In this document: positions 1 to 8,991 of the stretch, piece after piece
How the letters are laid out: every line of letters begins with the position of its first letter
How positions within the stretch are numbered: position 1 is the first letter of the stretch
NCBI RefSeq assembly: GCF_026344005.1
Contig: NZ_JAPKNH010000005.1
Coordinates: forward strand, 1 to 64,000
Length of the DNA stretch: 64,000 nucleotides
DNA from: Kaistia terrae
GTDB lineage: Bacteria > Pseudomonadota > Alphaproteobacteria > Rhizobiales > Kaistiaceae
Direction: 5' to 3'
Notes under the pieces: generated by a model
The model's input: the letters and a program-made list of their open reading frames with translations, nothing else
The model's database searches: none
Told to the model about the DNA's origin: nothing
Program-made: the position numbers and the translations under genes

Positions 1-105
1 CTGGACCAGGAAGTGTTGTCCCTCCTGCGCCGGGCCTCCCCCGTGCCGCCACCACCGCCCGGCGTCAAAAAGACCATCACCGCGCCGGTCCGGTTCAAAC
101 CCTGA
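1..105 (+). pseudogene. C-terminal end of a TonB-like protein (partial at window edge)
   Basis: The first frame of the window gives 34 residues and a TGA at 103-105. The tail carries an LLRRASP segment, a run of five prolines and an API/PVRF-type ending, which is the usual end of the TonB C-terminal domain that contacts outer-membrane receptors. Only the end is visible, so whether the upstream gene is intact cannot be told. It is directly followed by IS3 debris, so it may be either the true 3' end of a flanking gene or another fragment. Confidence 0.6.
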
Positions 106-129
106 CGCGCAGGGGCCGATCTGGCGCGC

Positions 130-750
130 CAACTCGATCAACGAGTGGGCTAGACTGCGGAGCGACTGTGGGAACATAGGCCGGCGGGCCGCGCAGGATC
201 ATCAGATCGGCCAGGGTTTCCAGCACGTCGGTGGAATTGAGCTTACGTGTCACCCTGATGGCAAGGCCTCGTGGGTGACAAGGCCCCGTGGGTGAACTCC
301 GCCATCAGACATAGAATGGGGATTTCCGTCCATCATGGGTCCGATCCTCGATGAGGTCGTAGGACCAGACGTGGTTTAGCCGCTCGGCGCGCACATGCAG
401 GCACGAGCCGTCATTCAGCCATAATCGGCCGCGCTTTGGTTGCTTGTGTGGGGCCTTCAGCCCCTCCTGTCGCCAGATCGCTGGACCCGCTTGGCGTTCA
501 CTGGCGAGCCGACATGACGCAGCAAAGCCGTGACCCGCCGGTAGCCGTAGCGGCCGTAGGTCCTGGCCAACTCGATGATGTCGGCATTCAGGGCCGCCTC
601 ATCATCGCGCCCTCGGGCGGGCTTGAGCTGGGCGGGCCGTTTCTGTGTGGGCCGGTGCTGGCCCGGGGCTGCGCAGGCCCGCCTTTCAGGGATCTTCAGT
701 TCCGATCGGACCTTGTCCACGCCGGCCCGGCGACGGGCGCGGCTTAGATG
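130..750 (-). mobile_element. Degenerate IS3-family (IS407-like) transposase orfB remnant
   Basis: Reading the minus strand from about 750 downward gives pieces typical of an IS3-family OrfB: ARRRAGVDKVRSELKIPERR, then GQHR, then YGRYGYRRVTALLRHVG. After a one-base frameshift near 480 come KQPKRGRLWLNDGSC and RLNHVWSYDLIEDRTHDGRK, and after a second shift near 315-325 come GLAIRV and LADLMILRG. The WSYD aspartate matches the first residue of the DDE catalytic triad; the rest of the domain is scrambled or missing. OrfA and clear terminal inverted repeats were not found. The element cannot encode an active transposase. Its 5' end is fused in frame to a truncated hydrolase gene, which marks the insertion or deletion junction. 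Confidence 0.8.
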
Positions 751-1512
751 TTTCCCCGGGCGCAGAGCAATATTGGCTTCTTTCGGCATGTCGAGGATCT
801 GGCCGACGGGATAGAGGTCCAGCATCTCCTTGACCTCGGGCCTAGCTGTATCGCCGATGTTGAACGCGGTGACCTCTAGCCCAGTTGTCCCGGTATGGAA
901 ATCGATCGCGACGTCGGCGTTGGGCCGCAGCAGCCGGTTGAAAAGCATCCCGGCATGGCGGCTCGGCGCGGTCGGGCCGTTCTCGTTCCCAGGCCATTCC
1001 CGGTTCATGTCGATCAGATCTATGCCTCTGCCTTGATTCGGCCACCGGCGCTGTATGCCTTCCAGGGCCGGGCGGGATATGTCGGTTACCGCCATCACCG
1101 TGCCCGACATCTGCGCTGGATCAAGCTGGTTCATTACGGTCTGAACCGTATGAATGGAACTCATCTCGTCACCATGCACACCGCTTGTCAACACGACGCG
1201 CTTTCCAGGATTCGCCCCCCTGGCAACCGTCACAGACACATACCAGTGCTGCCCGGTGGGCGTCTCCACACCCTGAAAATACAAAAGGTGCTTCTGTCCG
1301 GCCTCCAGATCGTTCACGTCGAGCGCGCTGACGACTCTCTTTCCCTGGATTTGTTCGCCGGTGTAGACCGTTCCTCCCGACCGTTCAGCCGTTGCGGTTT
1401 GTGCCGCAGCATGATCGGACGAGAGAGCAACCGACGTCGCAGCGCCACCGATGGTCGCGAGGGTGGATGAGATCATGAAATCGCGACGATCGAGGCCTGG
1501 CTTATCTCTCAT
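750..1512 (-). pseudogene. M14/AstE-like (succinylglutamate desuccinylase/aspartoacylase family) hydrolase, truncated by IS3
   Basis: Translation from the ATG at 1512 starts with a twin-arginine signal (DRRDFMISS followed by an Ala-rich stretch), so the product would have been exported by Tat. The mature part has the family's zinc motif GVHGDE, a DMNREWPG segment and DFHTGTTG, as in M14-type deacylases. Similarity stops around the residues IALRPGK near 751, where the reading frame runs into the IS3 orfB sequence. The C-terminal third of the catalytic domain, including the usual second zinc histidine region and the glutamate, is therefore gone. An in-frame ATG at 1536 is an alternative start. 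It lies back to back with the broken Dabb gene. Confidence 0.75.
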
Positions 1513-1599
1513 GATAGGGTTCTTCCGATTGGGCATATCCAGGGGCATCAGTCTAGCGTAGCGCAGCGCTGTGACGGACGAAAGGAAGCGTCCCCCCCA

Positions 1600-2252
1600 A
1601 AGGCCACTGTTGGGTCGGTTCCGGACTCCAGGGGCCGGGACGTGTCCGTAGCAGATGGCTTCGAATACGCGCAGATTACCACCTTCGACAGCGAGCAGGG
1701 CTGGCGCAACTATTTCTATGACCCGATCCACATGGCCGCCGACCGCCAGGCCGACACTTGAAGGCTATCTCACGGGGCGCGTCGTTTGACATCTTTCCAA
1801 GCTATGAGCCCGCCGAGGCGGAGCGCATAATCAAGATCAACAGCGACCGGACGGAACGCTTCCGCCGCGACGATGACCGGCCGACCTCACCGCCAGTACC
1901 TGACCGGCCCGAAGACCAGGTCTGGCCCTTCGGCGACGCCATCTTCTATGTTGCCCGTTTTAGCGGGTCCCCGGACACCGAAGCCTTTTCCGCGCTGGTG
2001 GATGCGGCAGGGGACCAGGTGGTTGCACCTGACAGATTGCTGGGCGGACCTCAGCGGGACCAGGTCAACTATGGCGCAGTCATCCGGTTCGCCAACGAAG
2101 ACGCATGGCGAGCCTTCGCCGCATCGCCGGCGATGAAGAAGGCACGCGATGCTGGTCTCTATCGAGACGGGGCACACCAGGCATTCTTTGTCACCGACCC
2201 GGCTAACGATGCCCTCGCGGGCCGCCTGCGGGCGGCGTTGGCTGGAGGCTGA
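1600..2252 (+). pseudogene. Dabb (stress-responsive A/B barrel) domain protein broken by frameshifts
   Basis: One frame reads RDVSVADGFEYAQ, TTFDSEQGWRN and FYDPIHMAADRQAD and stops at 1759-1761, the pattern of a Dabb barrel. Small shifts then restore LKGYLTGRVV and FDIFPSYEP, leading into an open stretch (1758-2252, apparent TTG start, 164 codons) containing DAIFYVARFSGSPD and a C-terminal Ala-rich helix. The three pieces join into one sensible protein if single bases are restored at short homopolymers around 1757, 1764 and 1790. The 5' end has no convincing start and probably fell into the rearranged region. Alternatively 1758-2252 is an independent small gene of unknown function; I consider that less likely. 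Confidence 0.55.
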
Positions 2253-2480
2253 GGTTGCGGCAAGGAGGGGCAGAAGTGCACTGTTAATGTCAGATGAGCC
2301 GCTCGGGAGAAAGGCTCCGCGCGGCGCCAATTCCCGTAACATGATAGTCTGGATTGGAATCTGGCGAGCCCATTTTAGGATTGATTAATCGTGCATTTCC
2401 TGAAAATGCGACGGTATATAACTTATCACGATAGCGGCCAGAATGTCTGAAATGGGGTCGCGCTGCGGTCAGGGCGCTGG
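2253..2480. other. Intergenic stretch downstream of dgoD
   Basis: This AT-richer gap separates the broken Dabb gene from the convergent 3' end of dgoD. I see no gene, strong hairpin or repeat in it. Confidence 0.5.
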
Positions 2481-3632
2481 TCACCATTCCGCTACGCTTC
2501 CATCGGCATGGCGCCAAAGCGGATTGCGCCAGCGATGGCCGACTTTGGCTGCCTCGATGACAGCCTCTTCATTGACCTCGACACCAAGGCCGGGACCGTT
2601 TGGGATAGCCACCATGCCATCGGCATAGGCGAAGACATGGGGATCGACCAAGTAGTCGAGCAGGTCGCGGCCGGTACCATTGTAGTGGATGCCGAGCGAC
2701 TGCTCCTGGATAAAGGCGTTGTGGCTGACGGCATCGACCTGGAGGCACGCGGCCAATGCGATCGGGCCAAGCGGGCAATGAGGCGCCAGCGCCACGTCGT
2801 AGGCCTCGGCCATGGCCGCGATCTTGCGCACTTCGGTGATGCCGCCGGCATGGCTGAGATCGGGTTGAATGATATCGACCACACGGCTTTCTAGCACCTG
2901 GCGGAAGTCCCAGCGCGAATAGAGCCGCTCGCCCAGAGCAATGGGGGTGGACGAGCCCTTGGCCACTTCTCCGATGGCGTCGATATGTTCAGAGAGCAGC
3001 GGCTCCTCGATGAACATCAGGCGGAACTGTTCGAGCTCGCGGATCAGCGCCTTGGCCATGGGCCGGTGTACGCGACCATGAAAGTCGACGGCCAGCCCGA
3101 CATGCGAGCCGATGGCATCGCGCACCGCACCGATATTTTCGGCAATTGCATCGATCTTGGCATAACTGTCGACGATCTGCATTTCCTCGGCGCCATTCAT
3201 CTTCAGCGCGGTGAAGCCCAAATCGACCGCCTCCTTCGCTGCCTTGGCAACCACGGCGGGCCGGTCACCGCCAATCCAGGAATAGACGCGTATCTTGTCG
3301 CGGCACGGACCACCCAGCATCTGGTGCACCGGCAGGTTGGCCGCACGGCCCTTGATGTCCCATAGGGCCTGGTCGACGCCGGCAATGGCGCTCATCATGA
3401 TCGGACCCCCGCGATAGAAGGCCCCCCGATACATGACTTGCCAGAGGTCCTCGATGCGGGATGGGTCCTGGCCGACAAGGAAATCGGCCAGTTCATGCAC
3501 GGCCGCCTCCACCGTGTGAGCACGGCCTTCCACAACCGGCTCGCCCCAGCCATAGAGGCCCTCATCGGTCTCGATCTTGAGGAAGAGCCAGCGCGGCGGA
3601 ACGATGAAGGTCTTGAGCGCAGTAATCTTCAT
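2481..3632 (-). CDS. dgoD: D-galactonate dehydratase (DgoD), enolase superfamily
   Basis: 383 residues, the normal DgoD length. The enzyme removes water from D-galactonate to give 2-keto-3-deoxy-D-galactonate in the cytoplasm. The N-terminal capping domain has [14 protein letters not shown] and [13 protein letters not shown]. The barrel domain shows the Mg ligands and acid-base residues at the family positions: D183 and H185 in AVDFHG, E209 in FIEEP, E235 in ALGER and H285 in APHCPLGP. It starts at the ATG at 3632, just after the truncated dgoK, and is the last gene of the minus-strand sugar-acid operon. This gene looks intact although the lactonase and kinase beside it are broken. Confidence 0.93.
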   Translation of the reverse strand: MKITALKTFIVPPRWLFLKIETDEGLYGWGEPVVEGRAHTVEAAVHELADFLVGQDPSRIEDLWQVMYRGAFYRGGPIMMSAIAGVDQALWDIKGRAANLPVHQMLGGPCRDKIRVYSWIGGDRPAVVAKAAKEAVDLGFTALKMNGAEEMQIVDSYAKIDAIAENIGAVRDAIGSHVGLAVDFHGRVHRPMAKALIRELEQFRLMFIEEPLLSEHIDAIGEVAKGSSTPIALGERLYSRWDFRQVLESRVVDIIQPDLSHAGGITEVRKIAAMAEAYDVALAPHCPLGPIALAACLQVDAVSHNAFIQEQSLGIHYNGTGRDLLDYLVDPHVFAYADGMVAIPNGPGLGVEVNEEAVIEAAKVGHRWRNPLWRHADGSVAEW

Positions 3633-3642
3633 GCTTGTCTCC

Positions 3643-4086
3643 TTAAGTCGGTTCAGCGCGTCTCAGTTGGGGCGGGATGTAAATCGCGCCGAAAGGCGCT
3701 GACTGCGTTCTCGGCCCGGGTCGCACAGTCCTGGGTGGCGCCTGGCCACGGCCTCGGCGGCTGCAAACCCGATGTGGTGGCCGGCGGGCTGACAGACGCG
3801 GCCGCCAAAGCTCGCAGATCGAGCGGAGCTTCAGGTAAGGCGCTTCCAACCTGCCTTGTCGGGCGCCGGCCATGCCGCACACCATGACCTCTATCCCCGC
3901 CAAGTCCGGAATGGACGCGCAGCAATCGTCCAGCACGGTGACGAACTCGTCCGATGCAAGCCGGCCCATGCCCAGGTTTGAATGTGACAGCAAGCTTGGC
4001 GCTGAATCGGCGTGCATCGCCCATACGCGCAGATTGGATGTACCCCAGTCCACGGCAATCCAGTCTGGCCGAGATAGCACGGTCAT
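3643..4086 (-). pseudogene. dgoK: 2-dehydro-3-deoxygalactonokinase (DgoK), truncated
   Basis: The ATG at 4086 overlaps the lactonase stop in an ATGA arrangement. The first about 90 residues match DgoK: WIAVDWGTSNLRVW is the ASKHA phosphate-1 loop, followed by VMVCGMAGARQG. After LEAPYLKLRS the sequence loses similarity, and the full enzyme would be about 290-310 residues, so most of the kinase is missing. A second frame near the end (SAFRRDLHP) could be the C-terminus of a former KDPGal aldolase (DgoA), implying an internal deletion joining dgoK to dgoA. That last point is only an inference. The remnant should not make 2-keto-3-deoxy-6-phosphogalactonate. Confidence 0.75.
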
Positions 4087-4956
4087 GCGCCAAACCTCGG
4101 CTCCGCGACGCCCGCCACGCCAGCATCGACTGCAAAGACATTCCCCGCTAGCGGCTGCGCGGCCAGTTCTTGGCGACAGGCCCCAACGGGCCGAGGTGAC
4201 ATAGAGCGTCCTGAGATCTGGGCCGCCGAACATGCAACTGGTCGGCTGGCTGACCGGCATCGCAATTTCGCGGTCGACGGAGCCGTCCGCCGCGAGACGA
4301 ACAATCTTCCAATTGCCCCACATGGCGATCCAGAGGAAACCTTCGGCGTCGATCGTCCCGCCATCGGGCGTCTGCCCATCGGCGAAGTCCTTGAAGACGG
4401 AGCGGTTAAGGATATTGCCGGTGGCGTGTTCGTAGTCGAACGCAAAGACCTGCTTGACCAGCGAGTCCGCGAGCCAGAAGCGGCTGTTGTCGAGCGACCA
4501 GGCGAAGAAATTGGCGATGCCAATACCGTCGGCCATGCGGGTCACCGACAGGTCTGTATCGATCCTGTAGAGCGACGCCGTGGAGTGGGTGAGACTTTCG
4601 TCTTTCGACCCGGCCCAGAACCGTCCTGCCCGGTCCACTTTTCCTTCGTTGAAGATCGTGCCCGCGCGCAGCAGCCCTTCCCGCGCGATCCAGTCGATTT
4701 CGCCCGTGTCCGGATTGCAAAAACCGATGCCGCTCTCGAAAGCGCCAATGATGCCGGGCGCATCTGCCCTGAGCGCAAAACCGGACAGACGTTCCGGCAT
4801 CGCCCATGTACGGACCTCGCCGCTGGCCGGAATGAAGCGTTGCAGCAGGGCCCGATCGATATCGACCCAGTAGAGTGCCTGTTCGCGGACGTCCCAAACC
4901 GGCACCTCGCCCAGGAGGTTGCCGCTCGATATGACGCTTTGAACTATATCGCTCAT
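4083..4956 (-). pseudogene. SMP-30/gluconolactonase-family sugar lactonase, frameshifted near its end
   Basis: From the ATG at 4956 the frame encodes a beta-propeller lactonase: LLGEVPVWDVREQALYWVDI, FNEGKVDRAGRFWAGS, DSLVKQVFAFDYE and TPDGGTIDAEGFLWIAMWGN, with the metal-site Glu, Asn and Asp segments present. At about 4168-4175 the frame is lost. The alternate frame gives ELAAQPLAGNVFAVDAG and ends EPRFGA with a stop at 4083-4085, the expected C-terminus. A one-base gain or two-base loss explains this. Without correction the ribosome runs on in the wrong frame and fuses to the dgoK remnant. The shift hits only the last blade, so activity may be reduced or abolished. Expected role: opening galactono-lactone to galactonate. 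Confidence 0.8.
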
Positions 4957-5023
4957 GGATGGGCGGGCCTCGCAAAATATTGGCCGCGCCGCCGTCAGGA
5001 CGGGGCGCGACCGATCTGGCGTA

Positions 5024-5983
5024 TCAGGGACAGGTGAAGCTGTAGACGTAGCGGCTGACCTGGGGATCGGTCAGGTTATCCTTGGTCGCTACGGTCGCAC
5101 CGGTGCGGATGACCGGCGTCGTTTTTTCGCCGCGCAGCGAGGCGATGGCCTGCAGACCGGCCTGATAGCCCGAGTCATAGGGCTTGAGGACGACCTGTGC
5201 AGCGACCTGGCCGCGTTTCAGCTGCTCGATGCCCGGTGGGTTGGCATTGAAGCCGACCACGACGACATCCTCGGACCGACCGGCGGCCCGGATGGCCGCA
5301 ACCGCGCCTTCCGTGTTGAAGGCAGCTGTCGAGAAGACGCCTGCCAGGTCGCTATTGGCGAGCAGCGCAGCCGAAACGATCTGGTCTGCTTTCTGAACGC
5401 TGTTGTCCGAGAACTCCTGGCCCAGATAATTGAATCCGGCTTCCCTGATGCCTCCGGCGAAACCGCGTTCACGATCGTCGGTAGTCGTCACGCCGGCACT
5501 GAGGTTGACGGTCAGCACCGAGCCCTTGCGATCGCCGAGGAGTTCGGCAAGCGTCTGGGCGGCGACGCGGCCAGACGCCACATTGTCCGAAGATACCTGG
5601 GACACGGCGATGGACGGATCTTCCAGCGTGGTATCAACCAGGACTACCTTGATGCCCTGGTCGACGGCCACCTTGAGCGGGGCGAACAGCGCTTGGCTGT
5701 CGGTCGGCGCGATGATGATCGCGTCAGGCTTCTGGGCGATCATGGTCTCAAGGATCGGGATCTGGGCGGCCGGATTGAAAGCCGACGGCGCCTGGGTCTG
5801 GACGGTCGCGCCATTTTCGGCGGCGGCCTTTTCGATGCCGCACTGCACCGAGCCGTAATAGGCGTCGCCGCCTACACCCGGAATGAAGGCAATGTCGAAA
5901 CTATCCTGCGCGAAGGCAGGCGTGCCCAAGCCTACGGTAACGGCGATTGCCGCCACGGTCGACAGCACACGGGTCTTGTTCAT
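5024..5983 (-). CDS. Periplasmic sugar-binding protein of a ribose/fructose-type (CUT2) ABC transporter
   Basis: 319 residues from the ATG at 5983, which has a strong GGGAGAGAG site just upstream; a longer reading from 6043 lacks one. A classic signal peptide (NKTRVLSTVAAIAV to GTPAFA|QDS) precedes a peripla_BP_4/RbsB fold: FDIAFIPGVGGDAYYG, a MIAQKPDAIIIAPTD segment, VVLVDTTLED, and a late FNANPPG ligand segment. It delivers a monosaccharide or sugar acid to the permease and ATPase encoded upstream in the same operon. The neighbouring galactonate genes suggest an aldose, lactone or aldonate related to galactose, which is an inference. Confidence 0.88.
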   Translation of the reverse strand: MNKTRVLSTVAAIAVTVGLGTPAFAQDSFDIAFIPGVGGDAYYGSVQCGIEKAAAENGATVQTQAPSAFNPAAQIPILETMIAQKPDAIIIAPTDSQALFAPLKVAVDQGIKVVLVDTTLEDPSIAVSQVSSDNVASGRVAAQTLAELLGDRKGSVLTVNLSAGVTTTDDRERGFAGGIREAGFNYLGQEFSDNSVQKADQIVSAALLANSDLAGVFSTAAFNTEGAVAAIRAAGRSEDVVVVGFNANPPGIEQLKRGQVAAQVVLKPYDSGYQAGLQAIASLRGEKTTPVIRTGATVATKDNLTDPQVSRYVYSFTCP

Positions 5984-6059
5984 GGTCTCTCTCCCACTGA
6001 AGTATCGCGCCTGTTTCAAGCGCAGCATCCGAAGGCGCGCCACGGACGCTGCGATTTCG

Positions 6060-7052
6060 CTATCGCGTCAGACGGCGGCCCGCTTGATCGAGATAGACGG
6101 CCGCGACTAGGACGATGCCGACCATCACGTCACGCCAGAATGTGTTGAGGCCAACCATGATCAGCCCGCTCGCCAGCGTCGCCGGTATCAGCACGCCGAC
6201 CGCCGTGGTGAAGACGCTGCCGCGGCCGCCAAAGAGGCTGGTTCCGCCGATTACGACGGCAGCAATGACCTGAAGATTATCCGTCGCGTGGCCGCCGATC
6301 GTGGTCGAGCCATAGCGGGCCAGGGACAGGATGCCCGCGATACCCGCCAGCATGCCGGCAAGGCCATAGACCTTGATCAGATGCCAGTCGACATTGATGC
6401 CCATCTCCTTGGCCGCGAGCGGATTGGAGCCGATAGCCAATGTGTGGCGCCCAAAGCGGGTCGCTGTCAGCAAGATGCCGCCGATCACGGTGATGACGGC
6501 GGCGATGATGACAAGGACCGGCACGCCGCCGACCGAGCCGACGCCGACATTGTCACCCAGCACATAGGGAACGTCGCGCAGGTCTTCCCCGGCAATGATC
6601 CAGCTCAGGCCCTGGGCGGCGCCCATGGTGCCCAGCGTAACCACCAGCGCCGGCACTTTGGCCTTGGCGACAAGCACGCCGTTTAGCAGGCCCCAGGCCG
6701 TGCCGGCTACGATGGCTGCGATGAGGCCGACCAGGGCCACGTCCCAGCCCTGTCCGCCTATCGCGCCCATCACCTTAGCGGCTATGACCCCGGAAAAGAC
6801 CAGGACCGCGCCAACAGAAAGATCGACGCCGGCGGTCACGAGAACGAAGGTCGCGCCGACCGCCATGACCAGAAGGATTGCACCTGCCATGCCGATATTA
6901 CGGATATTGGCGAAACTCATGAAGGTCTCCGGCCGCATCACGGCGAAGACGACCACGATCAGAGCCAGAACGATGACGATACGACCCGGCCCCATCCAGA
7001 GCGCGGACAGATCGGGACCGCGTTTTGCGGTATTGCTTGGCGTCAGGGTCAT
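6060..7052 (-). CDS. CUT2 sugar ABC transporter permease (RbsC family)
   Basis: 330 residues, mostly hydrophobic helices, as in RbsC/FrcC permeases (BPD_transp_2). The characteristic segments are VLVTAGVDLSVGAVLVFSG, PALVVTLGTMGAAQGLSWII and VIGGTSLFGGRGSV, the last in the loop that contacts the ATPase. The start overlaps the end of the ATPase gene by four bases, giving translational coupling. One permease gene is enough, because this family forms homodimers. It sits between the ATPase and the binding protein and so belongs to the same transporter. Confidence 0.9.
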   Translation of the reverse strand: MTLTPSNTAKRGPDLSALWMGPGRIVIVLALIVVVFAVMRPETFMSFANIRNIGMAGAILLVMAVGATFVLVTAGVDLSVGAVLVFSGVIAAKVMGAIGGQGWDVALVGLIAAIVAGTAWGLLNGVLVAKAKVPALVVTLGTMGAAQGLSWIIAGEDLRDVPYVLGDNVGVGSVGGVPVLVIIAAVITVIGGILLTATRFGRHTLAIGSNPLAAKEMGINVDWHLIKVYGLAGMLAGIAGILSLARYGSTTIGGHATDNLQVIAAVVIGGTSLFGGRGSVFTTAVGVLIPATLASGLIMVGLNTFWRDVMVGIVLVAAVYLDQAGRRLTR

Positions 7053-7843
7053 TTCGCAGCCTCATTGGCAAATGCACCGGTAATGGCGGCGACTATCTTT
7101 TCCATGGACATTTCTTCCCGGCTCAGGCGGGCCGTGCGGCGACCATGCCGCAGCACTTCGACGCGATCGGCCACGGCGAGCACATCGGGCACGTTGTGGC
7201 TGATCAGGATCACCGACCGACCGGATTCCTTGATCCGACGCACGAGATCCAGAACGGCAGCACTCTGCGCCACGCCAAGCGCGGCGGTCGGCTCGTCCAT
7301 GACGACGATCTTGTCGGCCCAGGTCACTGCCCGGACCACGGCGATCGACTGGCGTTGACCGCCAGAAAGCGTCGAGATCGGCGCATCGACGCTCTTCAGC
7401 GCCACCTTCATCGTCGTCAGCGCATCGACCGTCCGGGCACGCATCTTGGGCTTGTCGAGAAACCCCATACGGCCCAGCAAGCCGTCCCTGAGGATTTCGC
7501 GGCCAAGGAACATGTTGGCGGCGGCATCGAGCTCAGGCGCCATGGCGAGGTCCTGGTAAACCGTTTCCATGCCGACTGCCTGCGCGTCACGCGGCGAGGC
7601 GAACTGCACCGGCTTGCCTTCGAACAGGATGTCGCCCTCGCTGGGCGCGTGCAGGCCGCACAGCGTCTTGACCAGGGTCGACTTGCCAGCGCCGTTGTCG
7701 CCCATCAGCGCGACGATCTCGCCGTGACCCAGGGTGAAGTTGGCGCCACGCAGCGCCTCAATGGTGCCGAACCGCTTCCAGACCTCACGCGCCTCGAGGA
7801 GAGGCGCCTTTTCGCCGGGGGATGTCATGTGAGCTGTTTCCAT
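7049..7843 (-). CDS. Single-domain CUT2 sugar ABC transporter ATPase (FrcA-like)
   Basis: 264 residues with one nucleotide-binding domain, unlike the double-domain RbsA type. Walker A is GDNGAGKST, the signature is LSGGQRQS, Walker B is IVVMDEPTAALG and the switch histidine lies in LISHN. I chose the ATG at 7843 because GGTGAG lies at a good distance upstream and the previous gene ends at 7852; an ATG at 7828 is also possible. It powers import together with the downstream permease and binding protein. It overlaps the permease gene by four bases. Confidence 0.9.
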   Translation of the reverse strand: METAHMTSPGEKAPLLEAREVWKRFGTIEALRGANFTLGHGEIVALMGDNGAGKSTLVKTLCGLHAPSEGDILFEGKPVQFASPRDAQAVGMETVYQDLAMAPELDAAANMFLGREILRDGLLGRMGFLDKPKMRARTVDALTTMKVALKSVDAPISTLSGGQRQSIAVVRAVTWADKIVVMDEPTAALGVAQSAAVLDLVRRIKESGRSVILISHNVPDVLAVADRVEVLRHGRRTARLSREEMSMEKIVAAITGAFANEAAK

Positions 7844-7851
7844 CTTTGGTC

Positions 7852-8991
7852 TCACCAATCCGCGATGCTTCCGTCGGCCCGGAAGGATTCCGGCACCCAC
7901 TCGCCTTCTGTCTGGCTCTTGAGGAAGTCTTCGTTGATCTCGACGCCCAGTCCCGGCCCCTGCGGCATGGCGAGGAAACCCTCGGCGTCCACCCGCGGCA
8001 CATAGCTCGAGAGGTTGCTTGTCCATTCCAGATTGGTGTGGCGCGTTTCGAGCAGCGAGAAGTTCTGCGCATAGGCAGCAAGATTGAGGCTCGCTGCCGC
8101 CTGTACCGGACCATTGGGATTGTGTGGCGCAAAGGTGACGCCATACATCTCGGCAAGCGCCGCGATACGAACCAGCTCGCTTATGCCGCCTGCGTTGGAA
8201 ACGTCTGGCTGGATGATGCCCGCCCATTCGTTTTCCAGCACTTCGCGGAACGCCCAGCGGGTGAACATGCGCTCGCCAACCGCAATGGGTGTCTTGCTGT
8301 GCTGCGCAAGTCGCTCCAGCGCCTCATTGGACTCGGCCGGCACCGGCTCCTCGATCCACATCGGGCTGGTGTGCCTTACGGCGTCTTCTATGATGATCGA
8401 CAGCGAGGCGCTGGGGCGACCATGCATGTCGATGGCATAGTCGAGCTCATCGCCCAGTTCGTCCCGCACGGCCTCGCAGCAGGCAACGATTTGGCGAATG
8501 GACGCTAGGCCCTCGGTCATCGCGACGGCGGGCAAGGGATAAATCTTGACCGCCTTGAATCCCATATCGACGGCTACCGCGACGCGATCCCTGAATTCTT
8601 CGGGCGATAGCGACAGTCCCAGATTGGCGTAGGCCTTCACCTTGTCACGGACGGGGCCACCGAGCAGAGCGGCAACGCTCTTGCCGGCCAACTTGCCGCG
8701 AATGTCCCAGAGCGCCACGTCGATCCCGGACAGGGCAGACGTCTGGATCGGTCCGCCGCGCCAATAAGCATGCCGGTACATGCGCTGCCAGGCCCACTCG
8801 GTCCGTTCCGGATCGGCACCCAGGATCAGCGGCTCAAGATCGCGTACTGCGCCGGCGACGCCGTTGGGCTTGGCCGGCAGGGAACACTCGCCCCAACCGA
8901 ACAGCCCCGGCTCATCGGTTTCGACCTTGACGAAAACCAAGTCGGAAATGCCGTTATAGGCAATATAGGGCGTGATTTTGGTGATCTTCAT
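7852..8991 (-). CDS. Mandelate racemase/muconate lactonizing family sugar-acid dehydratase
   Basis: 379 residues, second enolase-superfamily enzyme of this operon and clearly divergent from the DgoD at 2.5 kb. Active-site segments are in place: IDMHG (D188, H190), WIEEP (E214/E215), AVGER (E240) and FAPHNPNGP (H290), with a WRGGP capping-domain motif. The DxH pair resembles galactonate/arabinonate-type dehydratases. The exact sugar acid cannot be read from sequence. The start overlaps the upstream epimerase gene by four bases. It may handle a C-epimer or the 6-deoxy analogue of the DgoD substrate. Confidence 0.85.
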   Translation of the reverse strand: MKITKITPYIAYNGISDLVFVKVETDEPGLFGWGECSLPAKPNGVAGAVRDLEPLILGADPERTEWAWQRMYRHAYWRGGPIQTSALSGIDVALWDIRGKLAGKSVAALLGGPVRDKVKAYANLGLSLSPEEFRDRVAVAVDMGFKAVKIYPLPAVAMTEGLASIRQIVACCEAVRDELGDELDYAIDMHGRPSASLSIIIEDAVRHTSPMWIEEPVPAESNEALERLAQHSKTPIAVGERMFTRWAFREVLENEWAGIIQPDVSNAGGISELVRIAALAEMYGVTFAPHNPNGPVQAAASLNLAAYAQNFSLLETRHTNLEWTSNLSSYVPRVDAEGFLAMPQGPGLGVEINEDFLKSQTEGEWVPESFRADGSIADW

